From Opitutia bacterium (GTDB taxonomy: Bacteria > Verrucomicrobiota > Verrucomicrobiia > Opitutales > Opitutaceae): 64,000 nucleotides of DNA. The translations under genes and the position numbers were made by a program. The notes under the pieces were generated by a model. The model was not told the DNA's origin. It did no database searches and saw nothing but the letters and a program-made list of their open reading frames with translations. Below are positions 16,130 to 25,395 of the stretch, piece by piece. The DNA is taken from assembly GCA_016187945.1 (NCBI GenBank), contig JACPIT010000002.1:248001-312000 (forward strand), given 5' to 3'. The stretch's first letter is position 1. The number at the start of each line of letters is the position of its first letter.

Positions 16130-19100
16130 ATGGTCGGCTCTCTCTTGCGCGCGAGCGGCAGCTCCGTTTTGGGCTGCGCGTTCACCTGGTCGCGAATTTC
16201 GGTCCTGTGGTCGGCCACTGCGCTGCCGCTGCTCGGATCGATCGGCATCGCCGCGAGCGGCACGACGGGCGCGAGCACGTATAGCCTCACCGGCTCCGCC
16301 TACACGCAGAATTTCGACACGTTGCCGACGGCGAGTTTCACGTGGGCGAACGACTCGACGCTGCCCGGCTGGTATGCCGTCACGAGCGCGGGCACGGTGA
16401 ACACGTCCGCCGTCGTCTCGGACGGCACGAGCAATCTCGCCGATCTCGTCATCGCGAGCGTGGGGAGCAGCGGCGTCGCCGAGCGCGCGCTCGCGTATCA
16501 CACGCGCGTCTCCACGACCACGACCTACCTCGGGTTGCAGTTCGTCAACAACAGCGGCCGCGAACTCACGGCCTTCGACCTCGCTTACGTCGCCGAGCAA
16601 TGGAAGGAAGGCACCAACCAGCGCACGCTCACCTGCACGGTCCAATACCGCGTCGGCGCGAGCGCGGGCGATTTGTCCGCGGCGTCCGGCTGGACGACCT
16701 TGCCGGCGCTCACGCAGACGACGCTCAACGGCGCCGCCGGCGCGAGCACGCAGCACGCGGTGACGAGCGTGGCGGCCAGCGTGCCGGTCGGCAGTTCGAT
16801 CTGGTTTCGCTGGGCGATTTCCAACGACGCCGCCACTTCCACCAGTTCGCACGACACGCTCGCGATCGACAACGTCAGCGTCGCCTTCACCGCCGCGGCG
16901 GACGGCAGCCCGACGATCACGACGCAGCCGCAATCGCAGTCGGTCAACCTCGGTTCCGGCGCCGCGGCGAGCGCGACGTTCACCGTCGTGGCCGCGGGCG
17001 ACGCGCCGTTGTCCTACCAGTGGCAAAAAGCGGGCAACGCCATCGCGGGCGCCACCGCCGCGAGCTTCGCCATCGCCGAAGTGCAGGAGCTCGACGCCGG
17101 CGACTACACCGTGACGGTCAGCAACGCCAAAGGCTCCGTCACCAGCGCGACCGCGACGCTCACCGTCGCCAACACCGTCGTCGCCCCTGCGATCGCGACG
17201 CAGCCCGCCTCGCTCACGGTCGACGCCGGCGGCACCGCGACGTTCACGGTCGTCGCCGCCGGCGGCGCGCCGCTCGCCTACCAATGGCGCAAGGACGGCC
17301 AGCCGCTCCCGGACGCGCTCTCCGACACGCTCGCCCTCGCCAACGTCACCGCGGCTGACGCCGGCGATTACACGGTCGTCGTCAGCAATTCCGCCGGCTC
17401 GGTCACGAGCGCCGCGGCGACCTTGTCGCTCACCGGCGTCGTCACGCCGCCGACGATCCTCGAGCAGTCCGGCTCGCAATCTGTCGTCGTCGGCGGAGCG
17501 GTCGCGTTCACGGTCACCGCCGGCGGCAGCGCGCCGTTCGCCTACCAGTGGAGCAAGAACAACACGCCGCTCTCCGGTGCGACCTCGCGCGTGCTCACGC
17601 TCTCGAACGTCACCACCGCCGACGCCGGCGACTACACCGTCACGGTCACGAACGACGCCGGCTCGGCCACCACCGCTCCGGCGACGCTCACCGTCACGGA
17701 GCCGCCCGCCGGTTCGGACACGGCGCTGTTCGTCGCGCCCGACGGCACGGCGGACGCCCCCGGCACTTACGCGCAGCCGACGACGCTCGCGCACGCGATC
17801 GCGCTCGTCCCGGCCGGCGGCACGATCTACGTGCGCGGCGGCACCTACGCGTCGTCGGTGCAGCTCACGATCGCGCGCGGCAACAGCGGCTCGGCTGGCC
17901 TGCCGAAACGCCTCTTCGCCTACACGCCGCCCGGCGGCGCGATGGAGAAACCGCTCCTCGATTTCTCGTCGCAGCCCTACGGCAGCACGTCGTCGGTCAG
18001 CAATCCGCGCGGCGTTTTCCTCGGCGGCGACTACTGGCACCTCAAGGGCCTCGAGGTGAAAGGCTCGGCCGACAACGGCATCTTCGTCGCCGGCAACCAC
18101 AACATCGTCGAGCTCTGCGTCACGCAGAAGAATCGCGACTCCGGCCTCCAGATCGCGCGCTACTCGTCCTCCGCGCCCCAGTCCGAGTGGCCGTCGCACA
18201 ACCTGATTCTCAACTGCGAGTCCTACGACAACTACGACTCCGCGCCGAACGGCGGCGAAAACGCCGACGGCTTCGCCTGCAAACTCACCGCCGGCCCGGG
18301 CAACGTTTTCCGCGGCTGCGTTTCGCACCACAACATCGACGACGGGTGGGATCTTTACACGAAGACCGAGACCGGCCCGATCGATCCCGTCGTCATCGAT
18401 CAGTGCATCGCCTACAGCAACGGCACGCTGACCGACGGCACGCAGAATCCCGCCGGCGACCGCAACGGCTTCAAGCTCGGCGGCGAAAAAATCGCCGTCG
18501 CGCACTACGTGTCGCGCTCGATCGCGTTCGCCAACGGCAAGAACGGCTTCACCTGGAACAGCAACCCCGGCGCGATCCAGCTCGTGAACTGCCTCGCGTT
18601 CGACAACGCGCAGGGAAACTTCAAATTCGATTCCGGCGACGCGAAGTTCTACAACAACGTCTCGCTCTACACCGCCAGCACCGGCGCCGGCAATCGCGTG
18701 GGCATCAGCGACCGCTACGCCGCCGCCAGCGGCGCGGCCACCGGAGCGACGAACGTCTTCTGGTATACCGGCTCGTCGAGCCGCGGCCCGAGCATCAACG
18801 ACAGCAGCCTGTCCGCCTACGCGAGCGGCTTCGTCACGCTCGCCGCGCCGGCGAACGGCTTCGCCCGCGCCGCCGACGGCAGCGTCGCGCTCGGCGATTT
18901 CGGCCGCCCCGTTTCCGGCAGCGCACTCCTCAACGCCGGCGCGCTGCCGCCGGTTGACGTCGTCGCCTGGCTGCCCTACGACACCGCCGCCGCCTACGAA
19001 GGCGCGCCCGACCTCGGCGCCGTCGAGACCTTTCTCCAATCGCCGCCGCTCGTCCTCTCCGCGCCGCAAAGCCAGTCCGTGCTCGTCGGCGCGAGCGTGA

Positions 19101-22100
19101 CGTTCGCCGTCTCCGTGTCAGGCACCGCGCCGTTCTCCTACCAGTGGAAAAAAGACGACGCCGCGCTCGACGGCGCCACCGCCGCGTCGCTCACGCTCGC
19201 CACCGCGCAACTCGCCGACGCCGGCAGCTACACCGTCACGATCACGAACGCGTTCGGCAGCGTCACCTCCGCCGCGGCGACGCTCGCCGTCAGCGAGCCG
19301 CAAACGCCCGCGATCGCGACGCAGCCGCAGTCGCAGACCGTCACCGAGGGCGACGCCGTGCAGCTCACCGTGGTCGCCACGGGCAGCGCGCCGCTCGGCT
19401 ACCAATGGCGCAAGGGCGGCAACGTGCTCACCGGCGCCACTTCCGCGACTTACTCGATCGCCGCCGCCGCGCTCGGCGACGCGGGCGACTACTCCGTCGT
19501 CGTCAGCAACAGCCACGGCGACGTCACGAGCGCGACTGCCACGCTCACCGTCAACGCCGCACCGGCCGCGCCCGTCGCCACCGACGCGAGCGACGTCGCC
19601 AACACGAGCTTCATCGCCGCGTGGTCGTCCGTCGTCGGCGCGACGAGCTACCGGCTCGACGTTTCCGCGCGCAGCGATTTCGCGACGCTCCTCGCGGGTT
19701 ACCAAAACCTCGAGGTCGGCGCCGATCTCAGCCGCGCCGTCACCGGCCTCGCCTCCGGCACCGCGTATTACTACCGCGTCCGCGCCGTGCACGCGACGGG
19801 CACGAGTCTGCCGTCGAACGTCGTCTCCGTGCTCACGACCGGCGCGGCGACCACGGCGGTCGACGTTTCCACGCTGACGTGGTTCAAGTCGCGCACCGCC
19901 GACGCCATCGCGACCGACAACGGCGCGAAGAGCGTCACGTTCACCGAGGCGCAGACCTCGTCGTCGATGTTCGTCACGCACCTGCCGTCGGCGGTGACGA
20001 TCGCGACGGGCCAGAAACTCACGCTGGGCTTCACGCTGCAAACCGGCGCGACGTTGCCGAGCACCACGAACGCGCTGCGCATCGGCCTCTTCAACACCCA
20101 CGGCACCGCGCTCGCCGCGAATCCGAGCGGGGACAGCAGCGCGGCGTTCGTGAACGACACCGGCTACATGGCCAGCTATTCGCTCGGCGCCGGCACCGGC
20201 GCGCTCTACGGCCGCACGCCGTCGTCCGGCTCGGCCAACGAGCAGCAACTCATGGGCACGACCGGCGAATACGCCGCGCTCGGCACGCCCGCGGCCACCG
20301 GCGCGCCCGCGGCGTTCGCCGCGTCGACGACCTACGCCGTCGCGCTGACGATCACGCGCAACGCGAACACGACCGACGTCTCGCTCCAGCTCAACGGCGG
20401 CGCGACGACGGACTACGCGATTTCCGCCACCGACTCCGCCAGCGGTTCGCTCGGCACGGTCTCGTTCGACGAGTTCGCGATCCGCGTCGCGGGCGGCTCG
20501 AACTCGATCAGCGGCTTCACGCTCAGCGCGATGACTTACCGCGTCGAAGCCGCCGGTCCGAGCGCGCCCTCGATCGCGACTCAGCCCGCCTCGCAAAGCG
20601 TGCCCCTCGGCGGCAGCGCGACGTTCACCGTCGTCGCCGGCGGCACCGCGCCGCTCAGTTATCAGTGGCGCAAGAACGGCGAAGCCATCGCTGGCGCCAC
20701 CGCCGCGACGCTCACGCTCGCAGGCGTCACGGCGAACGACGCCGGCGACTATACCGTCGTCGTCACCAACAGCCTCGGCTCCACCACGAGCGCGGTCGCG
20801 ACGCTCACGACGTTCGCGGCCGTCGCGCCGTCCATCACGACGCCGCCGCAAGCGCAGACCGTGAACGACGGCGCGAACGTCACGTTCAGCGTCACCGCGT
20901 CGGGCACCGCGCCGTTCAGCTACCAGTGGAAAAAAGACGACGCCGATCTCGCGGGCGCCACGTCCGCGACGCTCTCGCTCACCGGCGTCACGCTCGCGTC
21001 CGCGGGCAGCTACACGGTCGTGGTCACGAACGCCGTCGGCTCCGTCACGAGCGCGGCGGCCACGCTCACCGTGCAAGCGGTCGCGCCGACGATCACGACG
21101 CAGCCCGCCGCGCAATCCGCTGCGCTCGGCGGCAGCGCGACGTTCCGCGTCGTTGCCAGCGGCAGCGCGCCGTTGAGTTACCAGTGGCAGAAAAACGAAA
21201 CCGACATCCCTGGCGCCACCGCGGCGAGCTTCACGATCGCCAGCGTGCAGAGTGGCGATTTCGCGAGCTACCGCGTCGTCGTTACCAACAGCGCCGGCTC
21301 CGCGACGAGCGCGGCGGCCTCGCTCACGCTCGCGAGCGGCTTGTCGAAGACGGCGTTCAACCTGACCGGCTGGGCGACGGTCGGCAGCGGCACGACCGGC
21401 GGCGGCGTCATTGCGGAGAGCGATCCGGCTTACCGCAAGGTCGGCACGCCGCAGGAATTCGTGCAGGCGGTGATCGACGCCAACAAGACCGCCGGCGCCG
21501 TGAAAGTCATCGAGATCACCGCCGACTTGAATCTCGGCTGGAATGAAGTCGGCGCGACCGTGCAGAACCTCACCAGCAACGCCCTGCGCGCGCACGCCAC
21601 GCCGAAGCTCCACCCGGTGCTCCTCGTGACCGGCGTCGGCGTCCTCGACATCAAGGCGAAGAGCGGGCTCACGATTTTTTCCGCCAACGGCGCGACGATC
21701 CGCCACTGCAACTTCAACGTCAAAGGCACGTCGAACATCGTCATCCGCAACCTGAAGTTCGACGAACTCTGGGAGTGGGACGAGGCGTCGAAGGGCGATT
21801 ACGACTCGAACGACTGGGACTTCATCACGCTCGGCAACGGCGGCGCAGTTTCCAACATCTGGATCGACCACTGCACGTTCACCAAAGCCTACGACGGAAT
21901 CGTCGACATGAAGGCCGGCACCTCGAACGTCACGCTCTCGTGGTGTCGCTACGTCGGCGACGACGGCGCGACGAACCCCGACAGTTGGGTGCGCCAGCAA
22001 CTCGCCGCGCTCGAGGCGAACAAGAGCGCCTACGCCGGCTACAAATTCCTGCGCGACACCGCGGGCCTCACCGTCGACGACATCGCGACCATCAGCCAGG

Positions 22101-23419
22101 GCCACGACAAGTGCCACCTGATGGGCGCGAACTCGCTCAAGTCCGAGAACGCCACGCTCAGCGCCACGTTCCACCACCAGTGGCTCAAGAATCTCTGGGA
22201 CCGCGTCGTCCCGCGCCTGCGCGGCGGCAACGTCCATAACTACAACCTCTACGTCGACGACACCGTCGCGCTCGCGGCCCGCCGCCTGCGCGACGCGAAG
22301 GCCGCCGCGACGCTGACCGCGAGCCAGCTCACGTCGTTCAACAACGGCAGCCCCTACAAGCTCCGCCCGTTTCTCAACGGCACGATCTCGACCGAGGGCG
22401 GCGCGATCCTCGTCGAGAAATCGATCTACTCCGACTGCCTCACGCCGCTGCGCAACAACCAGACGGACCCGTCGAACGCCGCCTACACCGGCAAGATTCT
22501 CGCGCTCGACACGATCTACCGATTCAACAACGACGACGGCTCGTTCACCGAAGTGCGCGGCAACAGCACCGACGCGGGCAGCCCGCTCGGGCCGTTCCAG
22601 GCGACGATCGTTCCGTTTGCGTGGACGCTCGCCGAAAACCAGCTCCCGTATGCCGCGCCGCCTATGGACGATCCGGCCGAGTTGCCCGCGATCCTCGAGG
22701 CTGGCGCCGGCGCGGGCGTGCTGACGTGGAGCAAGGACAACTGGCTGCGCACCGCCTACGTCGCCGACACGCCTGCCGCGCCGACGATCACGGCGCAACC
22801 GCAGGCAAAGACCGCGCTCGCGGGCGCCGCGGTGACGTTCAGCGTCGCCGCCACCGGCGAAGGCACGCTCGCGTATCAGTGGCGCAAGGGTGGGGCGCCG
22901 ATCTCCGGCGCGAACTCCGCCAGCCACACGATCGCCGCCGTCGCGGCGTCCGACGCGGGCAGTTACGACGTGGTCGTCACCAACGCCGGCGGCGACACGT
23001 TCAGCGCGACCGCGACGTTGACGCTGGCGACGGGCTTCGACGCGTGGCAGCTCCAGAATTTTTCCGCGGACGAGCAGGCCAACGCGGCCGTCAGCGGACC
23101 GAACGCTAGCGCGCTCGGCGACGGCGTTTCGAATCTGACGAGATACGCGCTCGGCGTCGGCCCGCGCGACCAGTTGCCCGCCGAGTGGCAGCGCGTCGAG
23201 GTCGTGTCGGGCGCGTGGGTCTACACGTATCGCCGTCCCGCGAGCCGCGCCGATCTCGGCTACGCCGTCGAGGTGTCGAGCGATCTCGCGAGTTGGACGA
23301 CGAGCGGCGTGCTCCACGAACTCGAGGCGAGCGCCGACGGCGTGGAGACCTGGCACGCGATCTACGCCCCGCTCGCGGAGAAGCCGAACGCGTTTTTCCG
23401 CCTCCGGATCACGCGTTGA
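16130..23419 (+). CDS. Giant secreted multidomain pectate lyase: PL9-like plus PL1 domains with nine Ig-like domains
   Basis: 2429 residues. Approximate order by residue: signal region 1-45; a jelly-roll-like YTQNFDTLP domain 45-255; Ig-like 1-3 at 261-524; a PL9-like beta-helix at 530-944; Ig-like 4-5 at 971-1144; fibronectin III 1145-1239; a second jelly-roll-like domain 1243-1477; Ig-like 6-8 at 1481-1737; a PL1 pectate lyase 1739-2214; Ig-like 9 at 2216-2301; and a C-terminal FDAWQLQNFSADEQAN module to 2429. PL9 landmarks are GGENADGFACKLTAG (Ca-site Asp and catalytic-type Lys) and HHNIDDGWDLYTK. PL1 landmarks are VSNIWIDHCTF, YDGIVDMKAGTSNVTLSWC and RVVPRLRGGNVHNYN. Each Ig unit carries YQW(R/K)K and DAG(D/S)Y. 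It should cleave polygalacturonate by beta-elimination at two independent sites. No PEP-CTERM or type IX tail is visible. The start is ATG at 16130. Confidence 0.9.
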   Translation: MVGSLLRASGSSVLGCAFTWSRISVLWSATALPLLGSIGIAASGTTGASTYSLTGSAYTQNFDTLPTASFTWANDSTLPGWYAVTSAGTVNTSAVVSDGTSNLADLVIASVGSSGVAERALAYHTRVSTTTTYLGLQFVNNSGRELTAFDLAYVAEQWKEGTNQRTLTCTVQYRVGASAGDLSAASGWTTLPALTQTTLNGAAGASTQHAVTSVAASVPVGSSIWFRWAISNDAATSTSSHDTLAIDNVSVAFTAAADGSPTITTQPQSQSVNLGSGAAASATFTVVAAGDAPLSYQWQKAGNAIAGATAASFAIAEVQELDAGDYTVTVSNAKGSVTSATATLTVANTVVAPAIATQPASLTVDAGGTATFTVVAAGGAPLAYQWRKDGQPLPDALSDTLALANVTAADAGDYTVVVSNSAGSVTSAAATLSLTGVVTPPTILEQSGSQSVVVGGAVAFTVTAGGSAPFAYQWSKNNTPLSGATSRVLTLSNVTTADAGDYTVTVTNDAGSATTAPATLTVTEPPAGSDTALFVAPDGTADAPGTYAQPTTLAHAIALVPAGGTIYVRGGTYASSVQLTIARGNSGSAGLPKRLFAYTPPGGAMEKPLLDFSSQPYGSTSSVSNPRGVFLGGDYWHLKGLEVKGSADNGIFVAGNHNIVELCVTQKNRDSGLQIARYSSSAPQSEWPSHNLILNCESYDNYDSAPNGGENADGFACKLTAGPGNVFRGCVSHHNIDDGWDLYTKTETGPIDPVVIDQCIAYSNGTLTDGTQNPAGDRNGFKLGGEKIAVAHYVSRSIAFANGKNGFTWNSNPGAIQLVNCLAFDNAQGNFKFDSGDAKFYNNVSLYTASTGAGNRVGISDRYAAASGAATGATNVFWYTGSSSRGPSINDSSLSAYASGFVTLAAPANGFARAADGSVALGDFGRPVSGSALLNAGALPPVDVVAWLPYDTAAAYEGAPDLGAVETFLQSPPLVLSAPQSQSVLVGASVTFAVSVSGTAPFSYQWKKDDAALDGATAASLTLATAQLADAGSYTVTITNAFGSVTSAAATLAVSEPQTPAIATQPQSQTVTEGDAVQLTVVATGSAPLGYQWRKGGNVLTGATSATYSIAAAALGDAGDYSVVVSNSHGDVTSATATLTVNAAPAAPVATDASDVANTSFIAAWSSVVGATSYRLDVSARSDFATLLAGYQNLEVGADLSRAVTGLASGTAYYYRVRAVHATGTSLPSNVVSVLTTGAATTAVDVSTLTWFKSRTADAIATDNGAKSVTFTEAQTSSSMFVTHLPSAVTIATGQKLTLGFTLQTGATLPSTTNALRIGLFNTHGTALAANPSGDSSAAFVNDTGYMASYSLGAGTGALYGRTPSSGSANEQQLMGTTGEYAALGTPAATGAPAAFAASTTYAVALTITRNANTTDVSLQLNGGATTDYAISATDSASGSLGTVSFDEFAIRVAGGSNSISGFTLSAMTYRVEAAGPSAPSIATQPASQSVPLGGSATFTVVAGGTAPLSYQWRKNGEAIAGATAATLTLAGVTANDAGDYTVVVTNSLGSTTSAVATLTTFAAVAPSITTPPQAQTVNDGANVTFSVTASGTAPFSYQWKKDDADLAGATSATLSLTGVTLASAGSYTVVVTNAVGSVTSAAATLTVQAVAPTITTQPAAQSAALGGSATFRVVASGSAPLSYQWQKNETDIPGATAASFTIASVQSGDFASYRVVVTNSAGSATSAAASLTLASGLSKTAFNLTGWATVGSGTTGGGVIAESDPAYRKVGTPQEFVQAVIDANKTAGAVKVIEITADLNLGWNEVGATVQNLTSNALRAHATPKLHPVLLVTGVGVLDIKAKSGLTIFSANGATIRHCNFNVKGTSNIVIRNLKFDELWEWDEASKGDYDSNDWDFITLGNGGAVSNIWIDHCTFTKAYDGIVDMKAGTSNVTLSWCRYVGDDGATNPDSWVRQQLAALEANKSAYAGYKFLRDTAGLTVDDIATISQGHDKCHLMGANSLKSENATLSATFHHQWLKNLWDRVVPRLRGGNVHNYNLYVDDTVALAARRLRDAKAAATLTASQLTSFNNGSPYKLRPFLNGTISTEGGAILVEKSIYSDCLTPLRNNQTDPSNAAYTGKILALDTIYRFNNDDGSFTEVRGNSTDAGSPLGPFQATIVPFAWTLAENQLPYAAPPMDDPAELPAILEAGAGAGVLTWSKDNWLRTAYVADTPAAPTITAQPQAKTALAGAAVTFSVAATGEGTLAYQWRKGGAPISGANSASHTIAAVAASDAGSYDVVVTNAGGDTFSATATLTLATGFDAWQLQNFSADEQANAAVSGPNASALGDGVSNLTRYALGVGPRDQLPAEWQRVEVVSGAWVYTYRRPASRADLGYAVEVSSDLASWTTSGVLHELEASADGVETWHAIYAPLAEKPNAFFRLRITR

Positions 23420-23445
23420 GCGAATTTTTGTCCCCTGAAACCCAA

Positions 23446-24429
23446 ATGAAAAACACCCCGATACCCCCGCCGCTCGTTCCAAGGATCGCGCGGCTCTTCG
23501 GTTGCGCGACGCTCGTCTCGATGTGCCTGTTCGGCGCCTCGAGCGGCGTGGCGCAGACCTACCTCGTCAACGATACGATGACCGACACCGACCGCATCCA
23601 CGGCGCGAACGGAGCGTCGACCAGCAGCTCCAGTCCGACGATCCTCTCCACCGACATCACCTCGACGAACACGCAGTGGGTGGTGAACGCGGCCGGCCAG
23701 ATGGTCGCTTCGTCCACCGGGCAGCTTTGGACGATGAATTCGACCTCCAGCCGCATGGCGATCGGCTATTTCCCGCTCGTGACGATCGGCAGCACGGCGA
23801 CGATGATCACGTTGAACTTCACGACCGGCGCGATGGGCGCCACCGCGGGCAACCTGCGCCTCGCGTTGGTGGACTCGCGCGCGAACGGTTTCCGCGCCAC
23901 CGACGCCTTCAGTTCCACCGACGCGAGCTACAATGGCGATGTGGGCTACGCGGTGTTTTCCGGCAGCTCGACGGTCGGCGGTGGCAATACGACCAACCTC
24001 TCGCTGAACTCCTACGAGCGCACGACGACGACCAGCACGGATCTGCTCGGGACGGCGGGCAACTGGACCTCGCTCGCCTCAAGCAGCGGCATGACGGGAT
24101 ACTTCCAGGCCAACACCAGCTACGCGCTCTCGTTCACGCTCAGCTACGATGCCGGCACGTTGAGCATGACGACGGCGCTCACGGGCGGAAACTTCTCCAA
24201 CGCGTCGTTCCTGATGACGGACAGCACGAACCCGACGGTGGATTTCGACGCGCTCGCTCTGCGCTTCGGCAGCGGCTCGAACCAGTTCGCGAACGTGAAT
24301 CTCACGAGCTTCACGGTGAGTCAGGCGTCGGCCGTCCCCGAGCCCTCGACCTACGCCGCGCTCGTCGGTGCAGCGTCGCTGGGTCTGGTGATCTTGCGCC
24401 GGCGGCGGGCTGCGTCGCTCGCGGCCTGA
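23446..24429 (+). CDS. PEP-CTERM sorting-domain protein
   Basis: 327 residues. The N-terminal signal peptide runs from MKNTPIPPPLVPRIARLF to a likely cut after SSGVAQ. The C-terminus is a textbook PEP-CTERM tail: VPEPSTYAALVGAASLGLVI followed by LRRRR. Such tails are recognised by the XrtA/exosortase system and direct the protein to the cell surface or exopolysaccharide. The body is Ser/Thr/Gly-rich and contains GDVGYAVFSGSS, FQANTSYALSFTLSYDAG and FDALALRFGSGSNQFANV. The same order of motifs occurs in the second jelly-roll-like domain of the lyase just upstream. The start is ATG at 23446, 26 bases after the lyase stop, so the two are probably co-transcribed. Confidence 0.9.
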   Translation: MKNTPIPPPLVPRIARLFGCATLVSMCLFGASSGVAQTYLVNDTMTDTDRIHGANGASTSSSSPTILSTDITSTNTQWVVNAAGQMVASSTGQLWTMNSTSSRMAIGYFPLVTIGSTATMITLNFTTGAMGATAGNLRLALVDSRANGFRATDAFSSTDASYNGDVGYAVFSGSSTVGGGNTTNLSLNSYERTTTTSTDLLGTAGNWTSLASSSGMTGYFQANTSYALSFTLSYDAGTLSMTTALTGGNFSNASFLMTDSTNPTVDFDALALRFGSGSNQFANVNLTSFTVSQASAVPEPSTYAALVGAASLGLVILRRRRAASLAA

Positions 24430-24509
24430 GATTGGGCGGAGTGCCCGCGTCCCGCGGGCGTCTTTCCGGCTCGTCGGGGCTGCGGTCTTGCTGCGCTCCG
24501 ACAAAACAA

Positions 24510-24537
24510 AACCCGCGGCGTGTGCCGCGGGTTTTTT
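24510..24537 (+). terminator. Rho-independent terminator after the PEP-CTERM gene
   Basis: A 10-bp stem (AACCCGCGGC / GCCGCGGGTT) with a 4-base GTGT loop is followed by TTTT. The A-rich stretch before it (ACAAAACAAA) means it can also act for the minus-strand efp transcript arriving from the other side. Confidence 0.88.
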
Positions 24538-24557
24538 GCAAAATTGCGAACGGAAAC

Positions 24558-24633
24558 TGTAGGAGCGGCTTTACGCCGCGATTGGTTCGAAGCGCCTGCC
24601 GCGCTCGAATCGCGGCGTAAAGCCGCTCCTACA
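24558..24633. repeat. REP/BIME-type inverted repeat, TGTAGGAGCGGCTTTA family (copy 2, perfect)
   Basis: Perfect 26-base arms (24558-24583 and 24608-24633) are inverted around a 24-base spacer. Each arm starts TGTAGGAGCGGC and contains its own small palindrome (GCGGCTTTACGCCGC). It lies 12 bases past the stop of efp and is the best-preserved copy of this family in the window. Confidence 0.9.
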
Positions 24634-24645
24634 AAAAAGCGTCGC

Positions 24646-25203
24646 TCAAGCGCGGCCCATGTAGGTGCCGTCGAGCGTGCTGACGCGGACGAGTTCGCCT
24701 TCCTTGATGAAGAGCGGCACTTGGATCACGAGGCCGGTCTCGCAGGTGGCGGGCTTCTGGACGTTCGAGGCGGTGTCGCCCTTCACGCCGTCGGCGCTCT
24801 CCGTGATCTTGAGCGTGACGGTCGAGGGCAGGTCGATGGTGACCGGATTGTCGTTGATGAAGAGCACTTCGGCTTTGCCGCCGGCGACGAGGTAGTTCTT
24901 GGAGTCGCCGATCATGGTGGCGGTGAGCTCGAAGGTCTCGAACGTCTCCGGGTCCATGAACGAGAACGTCTCACGGTCCGCGTAGCTGAACTCGAGCGTG
25001 CGGCGATCGGTCGGGAGGACTTCGACGGGATCCGGCGAGTTGAAGCGCTGTTCGAGCGACTTGCCGTAGCGGAGATTGCGCATCTTAACCTGCACGAAGG
25101 CGCGGAGGTTGCCCGGCGTGCGGTGCTGGGTCTCCATGACGAGGTGCGGCTCGCCGTTGAATTTGATGACTTGGCCTTTGCGGAGGTCGTTGGCTGCGGG
25201 CAT
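24646..25203 (-). CDS. efp: Elongation factor P
   Basis: 185 residues with the three beta-barrel domains of EF-P, which relieves ribosome stalling at consecutive prolines. Landmarks are LRKGQVIKFNGEPHLVME (KOW-like domain I), SFMDPETFETFELTATMIG (domain II), and KITESADGVKGDTASNVQKP then VPLFIKEGELVRVSTLDG (domain III, EF-P signature). At the tip of domain I, where E. coli has modified Lys34 (PGKGQAF) and Pseudomonas a rhamnosylated Arg, this protein has Asn32 (TPGNLRAF). The start is ATG at 25203 (MPAANDLRKGQ). It is divergent from lpxC/fabZ. Confidence 0.97.
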   Translation of the reverse strand: MPAANDLRKGQVIKFNGEPHLVMETQHRTPGNLRAFVQVKMRNLRYGKSLEQRFNSPDPVEVLPTDRRTLEFSYADRETFSFMDPETFETFELTATMIGDSKNYLVAGGKAEVLFINDNPVTIDLPSTVTLKITESADGVKGDTASNVQKPATCETGLVIQVPLFIKEGELVRVSTLDGTYMGRA

Positions 25204-25395
25204 GACGAATTCGGATCGAAGTTGAGTTTGGAAAGGTGACAGGAATACCCAGCGGGTTTTCCCTCTGTCAACAGCCGTCTCGGGTAATTTCCTTCCCGGC
25301 CCGCCACGGGTGCGATCGGCCTCACTGCGACGCGCGCTGACTATCTCCAAGCTTGTCATTTCCAAGGGCCTCCGGACACTCCGCCGGACACCCAC

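Noticed and set aside
21345-22770. Loss of the catalytic arginine in the PL1 domain (RVVPRLR instead of RxPRxR)
   Set aside because: A subgroup of PL1 enzymes, as far as I recall, has this same one-residue variation with an Arg just before; not enough to call the domain inactive.
16905-23040. Periodic similar blocks that could suggest a tandem DNA repeat or CRISPR
   Set aside because: The period is a protein domain (about 83 residues); similarity is at the amino-acid level (YQW, DAGDY) and there are no constant short repeats with unique spacers.
19118-23482. Open minus-strand frame of more than 1400 codons antisense to the giant lyase gene
   Set aside because: The translation is Arg/Glu/Val/Gly-rich without any domain, as expected from the complement of high-GC codons; the plus strand shows clear Ig and lyase motifs.
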